Below are positions 43,396-55,200 of a stretch of 64,000 nt of DNA, one piece after another. The notes under the pieces were generated by a model. That model saw only the letters and a program-made list of their open reading frames with translations. It was not told the DNA's origin and did not search any database. Position 1 is the first letter of the stretch. Each line of letters begins with the position of its first letter. The position numbers and the translations under genes are program-made. This DNA is from Bathymodiolus brooksi (taxonomy: Eukaryota > Mollusca > Bivalvia > Mytilida > Modiolidae), in contig OY804580.1 in the NCBI GenBank assembly GCA_963680875.1, positions 113,153,534 to 113,217,533 of the forward strand. Direction: 5' to 3'.

Positions 43396-44200
43396 CTGTA
43401 ATATACATATAGTGTGTCAACTTTAAGTTATTAACATACTAGGAGTGCCCCACTGGTGCCACTACCTATATAAAAGTATAAACAGACGTGCCATCGGAAT
43501 GGCTTTCAAATATATCATAGGGTCGTTAATTTTCCATTTCAATATACATGTACATACCAATGGGTGGGGATTTCTAAGCTGTGATATATATCAATGAGTT
43601 ATATTTCTAAAAGACCATACAGCTTCTTTATTGCCATGACAAATTCTTTTATATTTATGTCTACTATATGAATGGGACACCACTAACAGAATAATATATG
43701 AATGGCACAGTTTTCATACTGATGTACTATATGATAGAGGGGTCAAACGCCAGCGGAACAACAGTACCCAATATCACCTTAAAAAGCCCCATGCCCACCC
43801 ACATTTCCCGCCGTGGAGTGATCACACCAGAAACTGCATAATTCGGATACATGGATCAGCAGTACCAAAGATTGTTTTGCATGGACTCCACACAAAGGTA
43901 ACAAAATATTAATTGATAATGTTGAGGTTACAAAATCTATTAATCTTCCGCAAGCTAAAAGCAACAATGCAGTCTTGCCCCGTTGTGTGTGTTGACATAT
44001 GCCATGTTCTTTGTTTTGGTGTGTGAATGGTTTTTAAACAAATATTTCTGCATGCGTAATTTTCAAAATTAATGTTATTGTTTTTAATTAAATGATTGTC
44101 CGTAAGTGTAACGTTTCTCAAAATTGTAGTTTTGTAAAGACTTTTTCAAAAAGCGACAAAGCAACAGACATCCTACTTTAAATAATAAGAAATATATTAC

Positions 44201-44374
44201 CCTAGGAGTTGCTAACGCCTTTATCACTTTCATTTCTTTATCACTTAGCATATCGTGAAACAACACCATGGTAGCGTCTCTATACACTTCCTCCTCTTTG
44301 ACAGGAGATAGTACCAGTCGAGGTTGGTTGTTATGGCGATATCTGCAGACGAGAGTATGTACGTTCTCACGAGG
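44201..44374 (-). CDS. P4HA: P4HA exon (VCRYRHN...ALATPR)
   Basis: Acceptor TTCTATTCAAAG, donor GTAATA (weak), 58 codons, phase 0. Reads [31 protein letters not shown] and [19 protein letters not shown]. The CRYxHxN and PxKEE motifs mark the N-terminal edge of the catalytic domain. Confidence 0.93.
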
Positions 44375-44544
44375 CTTTGAATAGAAAAATATAAAAAACG
44401 TAATTTTGAAATGTAAAATATAATATACATTGTATATTGAAACTATATTGAACAAGTATTTCACTTTTCGCCAATATCATGCTATAAGACTGGCAGGAGA
44501 GTAACATTTTCCATAATATAACAGCATATTTTACACAAATCAGT

Positions 44545-44765
44545 AAGCAGTGCATATCACCATTAAAGTTGTGAGTTCGAACCACGTTCATGGCGAGGTG
44601 TACTCGATACAACATTATGTGATAAAGTTTGTCAGTAATTTGCGACAGGTCGATGGTTTTCTCCGGATATTTCCTCCACCAATTAAACTAACTCACCGCC
44701 ACGATATAATTGAAATATTGTTGAAAGTGGCGTTAAGCACCATAAACCAAACCAAACCAAACCAT
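44545..44765 (+). mobile_element. SINE S1 with (AACC)n tail
   Basis: GCATATCACCATTAAAGTTG, GTTCGAACCACGTTCATGGC, TGTGATAAAGTTTGTCAGTA, TCCACCAATTAAACTAACTC, ATATTGTTGAAAGTGGCGTT and a short AAACC-repeat end, the likely 3' tail of the family. Confidence 0.85.
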
Positions 44766-44929
44766 AGCGTATTTATATTCAGTGCGGCATAACAATGCAT
44801 ACTGGAAAACAAGTAGAATAAAGAAAACAAAATGGAAATTCGGTTATGAAAATAGGAATGTTTTCAATTTGTTGAGGGCATTTAGCTGCAATCAATTGAT
44901 GGCTATTACATGATAATTCGAGTACATAC

Positions 44930-45150
44930 CTTTACATTTAAGCCTTTACATAAACGTTTATAAGATTGGAAATCAGTGTTGTTTTCATGTGGGGCTGGTG
45001 GTTTGGGAACGTAATGTGTTGTATTGGTTAGATCTCGTTTATGGCGTTCTTTCTGGTCGTCTTCTTTATGATTTTCATGTTCATCATCTTCTTTATCAAC
45101 TAAGTCTATAAAGTCCAGTCTGTTGTTCTGTATTCTTGTATTGTCTGGCA
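44930..45150 (-). CDS. P4HA: P4HA exon with acidic linker
   Basis: Acceptor ACATTGTAG, donor GTATGT; phase 1 in, phase 0 out. Reads VPDNTRIQNNRLDFIDLV (first residue split), then a charged low-complexity linker (KEDDEHENHKEDDQKERHKR) and FQSYKRLCKGLNVK. The YxxLCxG motif is family-typical; the charged linker is longer than I expect. This is the most 5' exon found. Confidence 0.85.
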
Positions 45151-45164
45151 CTACAATGTAAGAA

Positions 45165-45262
45165 GAGTTTGAAGATACCAAAGGGGTAATCAGAATCCGT
45201 ATATCGAAGAAGAACTGACAACACAATGGCCAAATAGAAAAAGTACAACAGGACAAATGTAG
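45165..45262 (+). repeat. Dispersed repeat R1, partial, abutting a P4HA acceptor
   Basis: GAGTTTGAAGATACCAAAGG, GGTAATCAGAATCCGTATAT, CGAAGAAGAACTGACAACAC and AATGGCCAAATAGAAAAAG. On the minus strand its end gives CTTCAAACTCTTCTTACATT, the pyrimidine-rich tract directly before the exon acceptor at 45151. Confidence 0.85.
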
Positions 45263-45294
45263 TCATCAAACACTTCACACACTTCACAGCACAA

Positions 45295-45510
45295 CAAATC
45301 GCATTGGTTGTGTAATTGTTAGCGTGCTCACTTTGGGTGCGGTAGATCGTGGGTTCGAGCCCCGGTCGAATAAAACCAAAAACTATAACATTGTTATTTG
45401 TTGCTTCTCAGCTAAGTACGTAGCCTTAACGACTTGTTGGCTCTAAATCAGGATATTATGTCGGAGTGGAGCAACACGTCTACATGCGAACTGTTGTTTC
45501 AGCACAATAA
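45295..45510 (+). mobile_element. tRNA-derived SINE, second family
   Basis: The head is tRNA-like: an A-box-like TGTGTAATTGTTAGCG and a strong B-box GGGTTCGAGCCCC. The acceptor stem does not pair, so it is not a tRNA gene. The downstream TTGTTGCTTCTCAGCTAAGT and GGAGTGGAGCAACACGTCTA form the SINE body. Confidence 0.65.
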
Positions 45511-45606
45511 AAATTAAGCTTAGCGTGTTGGTCTACGACAAAGTCGACAACATATATTCGAATGTAAATTTCTCTCGCCATACAAAATATGACTCATTTA
45601 CCAGCA

Positions 45607-45740
45607 CAACAAAAGTTCGAAGATACCACAGAGGTAATCAGAAGCCTTAAATTGTAGACGACCAAACATAAAATGGCAAAAAAGGACAGAAACAACAATG
45701 GAATACAAACCACTGCACAGAAAACTAAGGATTGAGCGAA
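45607..45740 (+). repeat. Dispersed repeat R1, partial
   Basis: AAAGTTCGAAGATACCACAG, GGTAATCAGAAGCCTTAAAT, GGACAGAAACAACAATGGAA and AAACTAAGGATTGAGCG. Confidence 0.75.
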
Positions 45741-46164
45741 ATACTGAATAAACTAAAATATGTCAAGATAAGTTTTATGAAAAAAACTGAAGTGTCAATA
45801 TATTGTTAAGCATAAAAATATTAAAGAAACAAAAATAGGTCAGGACAAGTTCTTTTGAAAGTCGAAGAGTCAAAATATCTCATCCCAAAATACTAAATAA
45901 ATATTATATAAGTCAAGACAAGTACTGTAGCTCAAACATATTTATAAACGAGCCCTTAGTAGTAAATAATGTCAGTTTGGTTGATATAACAAAATCAATT
46001 ACATGATATGTCTAATGATGATAATTAATTCTACCTCAACTGAGTGTGTGACGCCGGTAAATATCAGATATTATGACCCCCACACTGATATCTGATTAAT
46101 GTTACATTTGTCCTAGTACCTTCATATACGTAACAATCAGAACTGTCTTTAAATATTTGTAAAG

Positions 46165-46282
46165 GTAATCTGTAAGAAGCAGAAACTGAATGCCCTACGC
46201 GAGCTCCCGGGTAAACCCTCGGTTTTTGGTGGGGTCCGTGTTGCTCATCTTTTTACTTTTCTGTGTTCTGTGTATTCCTTTA
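46165..46282 (+). repeat. R2 head, left border of the large satellite
   Basis: AAGAAGCAGAAACTGAATGC, CCCTCGGTTTTTGGTGGGGT, CCGTGTTGCTCATCTTTTTA and CTTTTCTGTGTT are the R2 head. The satellite starts where the R2 segment TTTGTTTGTCTTCGTCTTG would follow. Confidence 0.85.
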
Positions 46283-49200
46283 TTTTGTCTGTCTTCGTCC
46301 TGTGTCGTTCTTGATTTGCCCCTTCTGTTTTGTCTGTCTTCGTCCTGTGTCATTCTTGATTACCCCTTCTGTTTTGTCTGTCTTCGTCCTGTGTCATTCT
46401 TGATTACCCCTTCTGTTTTGTCTGTCTTCGTCCTGTGTCGTTCTTGATTTGCTCCTTCTGTTTTGTCTGTCCTGGTCTTGTGTCGTTCTTGATTTGCCCT
46501 TTCTGTTTTGTCTGTCTTCATCCTGTGTCGTTCTTGATTTGCCCTTTCTGTTTTGTCTGTCTTCGTCCTGTGTCGTTCTTGATTGCCCCTTCTGTTTTGT
46601 CTGTCTTCGTCCTGTGTCGTTCTTGATTTACCCCTTCTGTTTGGTCTGTCTTCGTCCTGTGTCGTTCTTGATTTGCCCTTTCTGTTTTGTCTGTCTTCGT
46701 CCTGTGTCGTTCTTGATTGCCCCTTCTGTTTTGTCTGTCTTCGTCCTGTGTCGTTCTTGATTGCCCCTTCTGTTTTGTCTGTCTTCGTCATGTGTCGTTC
46801 TTGATTGCCCCTTCTGTTTTGTCTGTCCTCGTCCTGTGTCGTTCTTGATTTGCCCCTTCTGTTTTGTCTGTCTTCGTCCTGTGTCGTTCTTGATTGCCCC
46901 TTCTGTTTTGTCTGTCTTCGTCCTGTGTCATTCTTGATTACCCCTTCTGTTTTGTCTGTCTTCGTCCTGTGTCGTTCTTGATTTGCCCCTTCTGTTTAAC
47001 TGTCTTCGTCCTGTGTCGTTCTTGATTGCCCCTTCTCTTTTGTCTGTCTTCGTCCTGTGTCGTTCTTGATTTGCCCCTTCTGTTTTGTCTGTCTTCGTCC
47101 TGTGTCGTTCTTGATTGCCCCTTCTCTTTTGTCTGTCTTCGTCCTGTGTCGTTCTTGATTTGCCCCTTCTGTTTTGTCTGTCTTCGTCCTGTGTCGTTCT
47201 TGATTGCCCCTTCTGTTTTGTCTGTCTTCGTCCTGTGTCGTTCTTGATTGCCCCTTCTGTTTTGTCTATCTTCGTCCTGTGTCGTTCTTGATTGCCCCTT
47301 CTCTTTTGTCTGTCTTCGTCCTGTGTCGTTCTTGATTGCCCCTTCTGTTTTGTCTGTCCTCGTCCTGTGTTGTTCTTGATTTTCCCCTTCTGTTTTGTCT
47401 GTCTTCGTCCTGTGTCGTTCTTGATTTCCCCCTTCTGTTTTGTCTGTCTTCGTCCTGTGTCGTTCTTGATTGCCCCTTCTGTTTTGTCTGTCTTCGTCCT
47501 GTCTCGTTCTTAATTTGCCCCTTCTGTTTTGTCTGTCTTCGTCCTGTGTCGTTCTTGATTGCCCCTTCTGTTTTGTCTGTCTTCGTCCTGTGTCGTTCTT
47601 GATTGCCCCTTCTGTTTTGTCTGTCTTCGTCCTGTGTCGTTCTTGAATGCCCCTTCTGTTTTGTCTGTCTTCGTCCTGTTTCGTTCTTGATAACCCCTTC
47701 TGTTTTGTCTGTCTTCGTCCTGTGTCGTTCTTGATTGCCCCTTCTGTTTTGTCTGTCTTCGTCATGTGTCGTTCTTGATTGCCCCTTCTGTTTTGTCTGT
47801 CTTCGTCCTGTGTCGTTCTTCATTACCCCTTCTGTTTTGTCTGTCCTCGTCCTGTGTCGTTCTTGAATGCCCCTTCTGTTTTGTCTGTCATCGTCCTGTG
47901 TCGTTCTTGATTGCCCCTTCTGTTTTGTCTGTCTTCGTCCTGTGTCGTTCTTGATTGCCCCTTCTGTTTTGTTTGTCTTCTTCCTCTGTCGTTCTTGATT
48001 GCCCCTTCTGTTTTGTCTGTTTTCGTCCTGTGTCGTTCTTGATTTGCCCCTTCTGTTTTGTCTGTCTTCGTCCTGTGTCGTTCTTGATTTGCCCATTCTG
48101 TTTTGTCTGTCTTCGTCCTGTGTCGTTCTTGATTGCCCCTTCTGTTTTGTCTGTCTTCTTCCTGTGTCGTTCTTGATTGCCCCTTCTGTTTTGTCTGTCT
48201 TCGTCCTGTGTCGTTCTTGATTGCCCCTTCTGCTTTGTCTGTCTTCGTCCTGTGTCGTTCTTGATTTGCCCCTTCTGTTTTGTCTGTCTTCGTCCTGTGT
48301 CGTTCTTGATTTGCCCCTTCTGTTTTCTCTGTCTTCGTCCTGTGTCGTTCTTAATTTGCCCTTTCTGTTTTGTCTGTCTTCGTCCTGTGTCGTTCTTGAT
48401 TTGCCCCTTCTGTTTTGTCTGTCTTCGTCCTGTGTCGTTCTTGATTTGCCCCTTCTGTTTTGTCTGTCTTCGTCCTGTGTCATTCTTGATTTGCCCCTTC
48501 TGTTTTGTCTGTCTTCGTCCTGTGTCGTTCTTGATTTGCCCCTTCTCTTTTGTCTGTCTTCGTCCTGTGTCGTTCTTGATTGCCCCTTCTGTTTTTTCTG
48601 TCTTCGTCCTGTGTCGTTCTTCATTGCCCCTTCTGTTTTGTCTGTCTTCGTCCTGTGTCGTTCTTGATTGTCCCTTCTGTTTCGTCTTGTGTCGTCCTGT
48701 GTCGTTCTTGATTGCCCCTTCTGTTTTGTCTGTCTTCGTCCTGTGTCGTTCTTGATTTGCCCCTTCTGTTTTGTCTATCTCCGTCCTGTGTCGTTCTTCA
48801 TTGCCCCTTCTGTTTTGTCTGTCTTCGTCCTGTGTCGTTCTTGATTGTTCCTTCTGTTTTTTTCTGTCTTCGTCCTGTGTTGTTCTTGATTGGCCCTTCT
48901 GTTTTGTCTGTCTTCGTCCTGTGTCGTTCTTGATTGCTCCTTCTGTTTTTTTCTGTCTTCGTCCTGTGTCGTTCTTGATTGGCCCTTCTGTTTTGTCTGT
49001 CTTCGTCCTGTGTCGTTCTTGATTTGCCCCTTCTGTTTTGTCTGTCTTCATCCTGTGTCGTTCTTGATTTGCACCTTCTGTTTTGTCTGTCTTCGTCCTG
49101 TGTCGTTCTTGATTTCCCCTTCTGTTTTGTCTGTCTTCGTCCTGTGTCGTTCTTGATTTGCCCCTTCTGTTTTGTCTATCTTCGTCCTCTGTCGTTCTTG

Positions 49201-52200
49201 ATTGCCCCTTCTCTTTTGTCTGTCTTCGTCCTGTGTCGTTCTTGATTGCCCCTTCTGTTTTGTCTGTCTTCGTCCTGTGTCGTTCTTGATTTGCCCCTTC
49301 TGTTTTGTCTGTCTTCGTCCTATGTCGTTCTTGATTTGCCACTTCTGTTTTGTCTGTCTTCGTCCTGTGTCGTTCTTTATTTGCCCCTTCTGTTTTGTCT
49401 GTCTTCATCCTGTGTCGTTCTTGATTTGCCCCTTCTGTTTTGTCTGTCTTCGTCCTGTGTCGTTCTTGATTTGCCCCTTCTGTTTTGTTTGTCTTCGTCC
49501 TGTGTCGTTCTTGATTGCCCCTTCTGTTTTGTCTGTCGTCGTCCTGTGTCGTTCTTGATTGCCCCTTCTGTTGTGTCTGTCTTCGTCCTGTGTCGTTCTT
49601 GATTGCCCCTTCTGTTTTGTCTGTCTTCGTCCTATGTCGTTCTTGATTGCCCCTTCTGTTTTGTCTGTCTTCGTCCTGTGTCGTTCTTGATTGCCCCTTC
49701 TGTTTTGTCTGTCGTCGTCCTGTGTCGTTCTTGATTGCCCCTTCTGTTGTGTCTGTCTTCGTCCTGTGTCGTTCTTGATTGCCCCTTCTGTTTTGTCTGT
49801 CTTCGTCCTATGTCGTTCTTGATTGCCCCTTCTGTTTTGTCTGTCTTCGTCCTGTGTCGTTCTTGATTTGCCCCTTCTGTTGTGTCTGTCTTCGTCCTGT
49901 GTCGTTCTTGATTGCCCCTTCTGTTTTGTCTGTTTTCGTCCTGTGTCGTTCTTGATTTGCCCCTTCTGTTTTGTCTGTCTTCGTCCTGTGTCGTTCTTGA
50001 TTTGCCCTTTCTGTTTTGTCTGTCTTCGTCCTGTGTCGTTCTTGATTGCCCCTTCTGTTTTGTCTGTCTTCGTCCTGTGTCGTTCTTGATTTCCCCTTCT
50101 GTTTTGTCTGTCTTCGTCCTATGTCGTTCTTGATTGCCCCTTCTGTTTTGTCTGTCTTCGTCCTGTGTCGTTCTTGATTTGCCCCTTCTGTTTTGTCTGT
50201 CTTCGTCCTGTGTCGTTCTTTATTTGCCCCTTCTGTTTTGTCTGTCTTCATCCTGTGTCGTTCTTGATTTGCCCCTTCTGTTTTGTCTGTCTTCATCCTG
50301 TGTCGTTCTTGATTTGCCCCTTCTGTTTTGTCTGTCTTCGTCCTGTGTCGTTCGTGATTGCCCCTTCTGTTTCGACTTGTGTCGTCCTGTGTCGTTCTTG
50401 ATTGCCCCTTCTGTTTCGTCTTGTGTCGTCCTGTGTCGTTCTTGATTGCCCCTTCTGTTTTGTCTGTCTTCGTCCTGTGTCGTTCTTGATTTTCCCCTTC
50501 TGTTTTGTCTATCTTCGTCCTGTGTCGTTCTTCATTGCCCCTTCTGTTTTGTCTGTCTTCGTCCTGTGTCGTTCTTGATTGTTCCTTCTGTTTTTTTCTG
50601 TCTTCGTCCTGTGTTGTTCTTGATTGGCCCTTCTGTTTTGTCTGTCTTCGTCCTGTGTCGTTCTTGATTGCTCCTTCTGTTTTTTTCTGTCTTCGTCCTG
50701 TGTCGTTCTTGATTGGCCCTTCTGTTTTGTCTGTCTTCGTCCTGTGTCGTTCTTGATTTGCCCCTTCTGTTTTGTCTGTCTTCATCCTGTGTCGTTCTTG
50801 ATTTGCACCTTCTGTTTTGTCTGTCTTCGTCCTGTGTCGTTCTTGATTTCCCCTTCTGTTTTGTCTGTCTTCGTCCTGTGTCGTTCTTGATTTGCCCCTT
50901 CTGTTTTGTCTATCTTCGTCCTCTGTCGTTCTTGATTGCCCCTTCTCTTTTGTCTGTCTTCGTCCTGTGTCGTTCTTGATTGCCCCTTCTGTTTTGTCTG
51001 TCCTCGTCCTGTGTCGTTCTTGATTTGCCCCTTCTGTTTTGTCTGTCTTCGTCCTGTGTCGTTCTTGATTTGCCCCTTCTGTTTTGTCTGTCTTCGTCCT
51101 GTGTCGTTCTTTATTTGCTCCTTCTGTTTTGTCTGTCTTCGTCCTGTGTCGTTCTTGATTTGCCCCTTCTGTTTTGTCTGTCTTCGTCCTGTGTCGTTCT
51201 TGATTGCCCCTTCTGTTTTGTCTGTCGTCGTCCTGTGTCGTTCTTGATTGCCCCTTCTGTTGTGTCTGTCTTCGTCCTGTGTCGTTCTTGATTGCCCCTT
51301 CTGTTTTGTCTGTCTTCGTCCTGTGTCGTTCTTGATTGCCCCTTCTGTTTTGTCTGTCTTCGTCCTGTGTCGTTCTTGATTTGCCCCTTCTGTTGTGGCT
51401 GTCTTCGTCCTGTGTCGTTCTTGATTGCCCCTTCTGTTTTGTCTGTTTTCGTCCTGTGTCGTTCTTGATTTGCCCCTTCTGTTTTGTCTGTCTTCGTCCT
51501 GTGTCGTTCTTGATTTGCCCCTTCTGTTTTGTCTGTCTTCGTCCTGTGTCGTTCTTGATTGCCCCTTCTGTTTTGTCTGTCTTCGTCCTGTGTCGTTCTT
51601 GATTGACCCTTCTGTTTTGTCTGTCTTCGTCCTATGTCGTTCTTGATTGCCCCTTCTGTTTTGTCTGTCTTCGTCCTGTGTCGTTCTTGATTTGCCCCTT
51701 CTGTTTTGTCTGTCTTCGTCCTGTGTCGTTGTTTATTTGCCCCTTCTGTTTTGTCTGTCTTCATCCTGTGTCGTTCTTGATTTGCCCCTTCTGTTTTGTC
51801 TGTCTTCGTCCTGTGTCGTTCTTGATTTGCCCCTTCTGTTTTGTCTGTCTTCGTCCTGTGTCGTTCTTGATTGCCCCTTCTGTTTTGTCTGTCGTCGTCC
51901 TGTGTCGTTCTTGATTGCCCCTTCTGTTGTGTCTGTCTTCGTCCTGTGTCGTTCTTGATTGCCCCTTCTGTTTTGTCTGTCTTCGTCCTGTGTCGTTCTT
52001 GATTGCCCCTTCTGTTTTGTCTGTCTTCGTCCTGTGTCGTTCTTGATTTGCCCCTTCTGTTGTGTCTGTCTTCGTCCTGTGTCGTTCTTGATTGCCCCTT
52101 CTGTTTTGTCTGTTTTCGTCCTGTGTCGTTCTTGATTTGCCCCTTCTGTTTTGTCTGTCTTCGTCCTGTGTCGTTCTTGATTTTCCCCTTCTGTTTTGTC

Positions 52201-55200
52201 TGTCTTCGTCCTGTGTCGTTCTTGATTGCCCCTTCTGTTTTGTCTGTCTTCGTCCTGTGTCGTTCTTGATTGCCCCTTCTGTTTTGTCTGTCTTCGTCCT
52301 ATGTCGTTCTTGATTGCCCCTTCTGTTTTGTCTGTCTTCGTCCTGTGTCGTTCTTGATTGCACCTTCTGTTGTGTCTGTCTTCGTCCTGTGTCGTTCTTG
52401 ATTGCCCCTTCTGTTTTGTCTGTCCTCGTCCTGTGTTGTTCTTGATTTTCCCCTTCTGTTTTGTCTGTCTTCGTCCTGTGTCGTTCTTGATTTCCCCCTT
52501 CTGTTTTGTCTGTCTTCGTCCTGTGTCGTTCTTGATTGCCCCTTCTGTTTTGTCTGTCTTCGTCCTGTCTCGTTCTTAATTTGCCCCTTCTGTTTTGTCT
52601 GTCTTCGTCCTGTGTCGTTCTTGATTGCCCCTTCTGTTTTGTCTGTCTTCGTCCTGTGTCGTTCTTGATTGCCCCTTCTGTTTTGTCTGTCTTCGTCCTG
52701 TGTCGTTCTTGAATGCCCCTTCTGTTTTGTCTGTCTTCGTCCTGTTTCGTTCTTGATAACCCCTTCTGTTTTGTCTGTCTTCGTCCTGTGTCGTTCTTGA
52801 TTGCCCCTTCTGTTTTATCTGTCTTCGTCATGTGTCGTTCTTGATTGCCCCTTCTGTTTTGTCTGTCTTCGTCCTGTGTCGTTCTTGATTACCCCTTCTG
52901 TTTTGTCTGTCCTCGTCCTGTGTCGTTCTTGATTGCCCCTTCTGTTTTGTCTGTCATCGTCCTGTGTCGTTCTTGATTGCCCCTTCTGTTTTGTCTGTCT
53001 TCGTCCTGTGTCGTTCTTGATTAGCCCCTTCTGTTTTGTTTGTCTTCTTCCTCTGTCGTTCTTGATTGCCCCTTCTGTTTTGTCTGTTTTCGTCCTGTGT
53101 CGTTCTTGATTTGCCCCTTCTGTTTTGTCTGTCTTCGTCCTCTGTCGTTCTTGATTTGCCCATTCTGTTTTGTCTGTCTTCGTCCTGTGTCGTTCTTGAT
53201 TGCCCCTTCTGTTTTGTCTGTCTTCTTCCTGTGTCGTTCTTGATTGCCCCTTCTGTTTTGTCTGTCTTCGTCCTGTGTCGTTCTTGATTGCCCCTTCTGC
53301 TTTGTCTGTCTTCGTCCTGTGTCGTTCTTGATTTGCCCCTTCTGTTTTGTCTGTCTTCGTCCTGTGTCGTTCTTGATTTGCCCCTTCTGTTTTGTCTGTC
53401 TTCGTCCTGTGTCGTTCTTGATTTGCCCTTTCTGTTTTGTCTGTCTTCGTCCTGTGTCGTTCTTGATTTGCCCCTTCTGTTTTGTCTGTCTTCGTCCTGT
53501 GTCGTTCTTGATTTGCCCCTTCTGTTTTGTCTGTCTTCGTCCTGTGTCATTCTTGATTTGCCCCTTCTGTTTTGTCTGTCTTCGTCCTGTGTCGTTCTTG
53601 ATTTGCCCCTTCTGTTGTGGCTGTCTTCGTCCTGTGTCATTCTTGATTGCCCCTTCTCTTTTGTCTGTTTTCGTCCTGTGTCGTTCTTGATTTGCCCCTT
53701 CTGTTTTGTCTGTCTTCGTCCTGTGTCGTTCTTGATTTGCCCCTTCTGTTTTGTCTGTCTTCGTCCTGTGTCGTTCTTGATTGCCCCTTCTGTTTTGTCT
53801 GTCTTCGTCCTGTGTCGTTCTTGATTGACCCTTCTGTTTTGTCTGTCTTCGTCCTATGTCGTTCTTGATTGCCCCTTCTGTTTTGTCTGTCTTCGTCCTG
53901 TGTCGTTCTTGATTTGCCCCTTCTGTTTTGTCTGTCTTCGTCCTGTGTCGTTGTTTATTTGCCCCTTCTGTTTTGTCTGTCTTCATCCTGTGTCGTTCTT
54001 GATTTGCCCCTTCTGTTTTGTCTGTCTTCGTCCTGTGTCGTTCTTGATTTGCCCCTTCTGTTTTGTCTGTCTTCGTCCTGTGTCGTTCTTGATTGCCCCT
54101 TCTGTTTTGTCTGTCGTCGTCCTGTGTCGTTCTTGATTGCCCCTTCTGTTGTGTCTGTCTTCGTCCTGTGTCGTTCTTGATTGCCCCTTCTGTTTTGTCT
54201 GTCTTCGTCCTATGTCGTTCTTGATTGCCCCTTCTGTTTTGTCTGTCTTCGTCCTGTGTCGTTCTTGATTTGCCCCTTCTGTTGTGTCTGTCTTCGTCCT
54301 GTGTCGTTCTTGATTGCCCCTTCTGTTTTGTCTGTTTTCGTCCTGTGTCGTTCTTGATTTGCCCCTTCTGTTTTGTCTGTCTTCGTCCTGTGTCGTTCTT
54401 GATTTGCCCCTTCTGTTTTGTCTGTCTTCGTCCTGTGTCGTTCTTGATTGCCCCTTCTGTTTTGTCTGTCTTCGTCCTGTGTCGTTCTTGATTGCCCCTT
54501 CTGTTTTGTCTGTCTTCGTCCTGTGTCGTTCTTGATTGCCCCTTCTGTTTTGTCTGTCTTCGTCCTCTGTCGTTCTTGATTGCCCCTTCTGTTGTGTCTG
54601 TCTTCGTCCTGTGTCGTTCTTGATTGCTCCTTCTGTTTTGTCTCTCTTCGTCCTGTGTCGTTCTTGATTTACCCCTTCTGTTTTGCCTGTCTTCGTCCTG
54701 TGTCGTTCTTGATTGCCCCTTCTGTTTTGTCTGTCTTCGTTCTGTGTCGTTCTTGATTGCCCCTTCTGTTTTGTCTGTCTTCGTCCTGTGTCGTTCTTGA
54801 TTGCCCCTTCTGTTTTGTCTGTCTTCGTCCTGTGTCGTTCTTGATTTGCCCCTTCTGTTTTGTCTGTCTTCGTCCTGTGTCGTTCTTGATTTGCCCCTTC
54901 TGTTTTGTCTGTCTTCGTCCTGTGTCGTTCTTGATTTCCCCTTCTGTTTTGTCTGTCTTCGTCATGTGTCTTTCTTGATTTGCCCCTTCTGTTTTGTCTG
55001 TCTTCGTCCTGTGTCGTTCTTGATTGCCCCTTCTGTTTTGTCTGTCTTCGTCCTGTGTCGTTCTTGATTTGCCCCTTCTGTTTTGTCTGTCCTCGTCCTG
55101 TGTCGTTCTTGATTGCCCCTTCTGTTTTGTCTGTCTTCGTCCTGTGTCGTTCTTGATTGCCCCTTCTGTTTTGTCTGTCTTCGTCCTGTGTCGTTCTTGA

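Larger units (their letters stand above)
34730..45150 (-). other. P4HA: Prolyl 4-hydroxylase alpha subunit, C-terminal 305 residues (eight exons)
   Basis: Eight minus-strand exons join in one frame with matching phases. The protein is a 2-oxoglutarate/Fe(II) dioxygenase of the endoplasmic reticulum that hydroxylates proline in collagen-like chains, normally as an alpha2-beta2 tetramer with protein disulphide isomerase. Iron ligands are seen as H-x-D in HYDPHFDF and the distal His in TRHAACPV; the 2-oxoglutarate lysine is in VGTKWVSNKW. The C-terminus ends RRPCGLTEDE, so the subunit has no KDEL of its own, as usual. The N-terminal peptide-binding half (roughly 220 residues) is not in the window; it must lie to the right, across or beyond the 17.7-kb satellite. 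In mussels such enzymes could modify byssal collagens, but nothing here shows that role. Confidence 0.92.

Noticed and set aside
45301..45365. Functional tRNA gene
   Set aside because: A- and B-box-like elements are present, but the acceptor stem does not pair and a SINE body follows.
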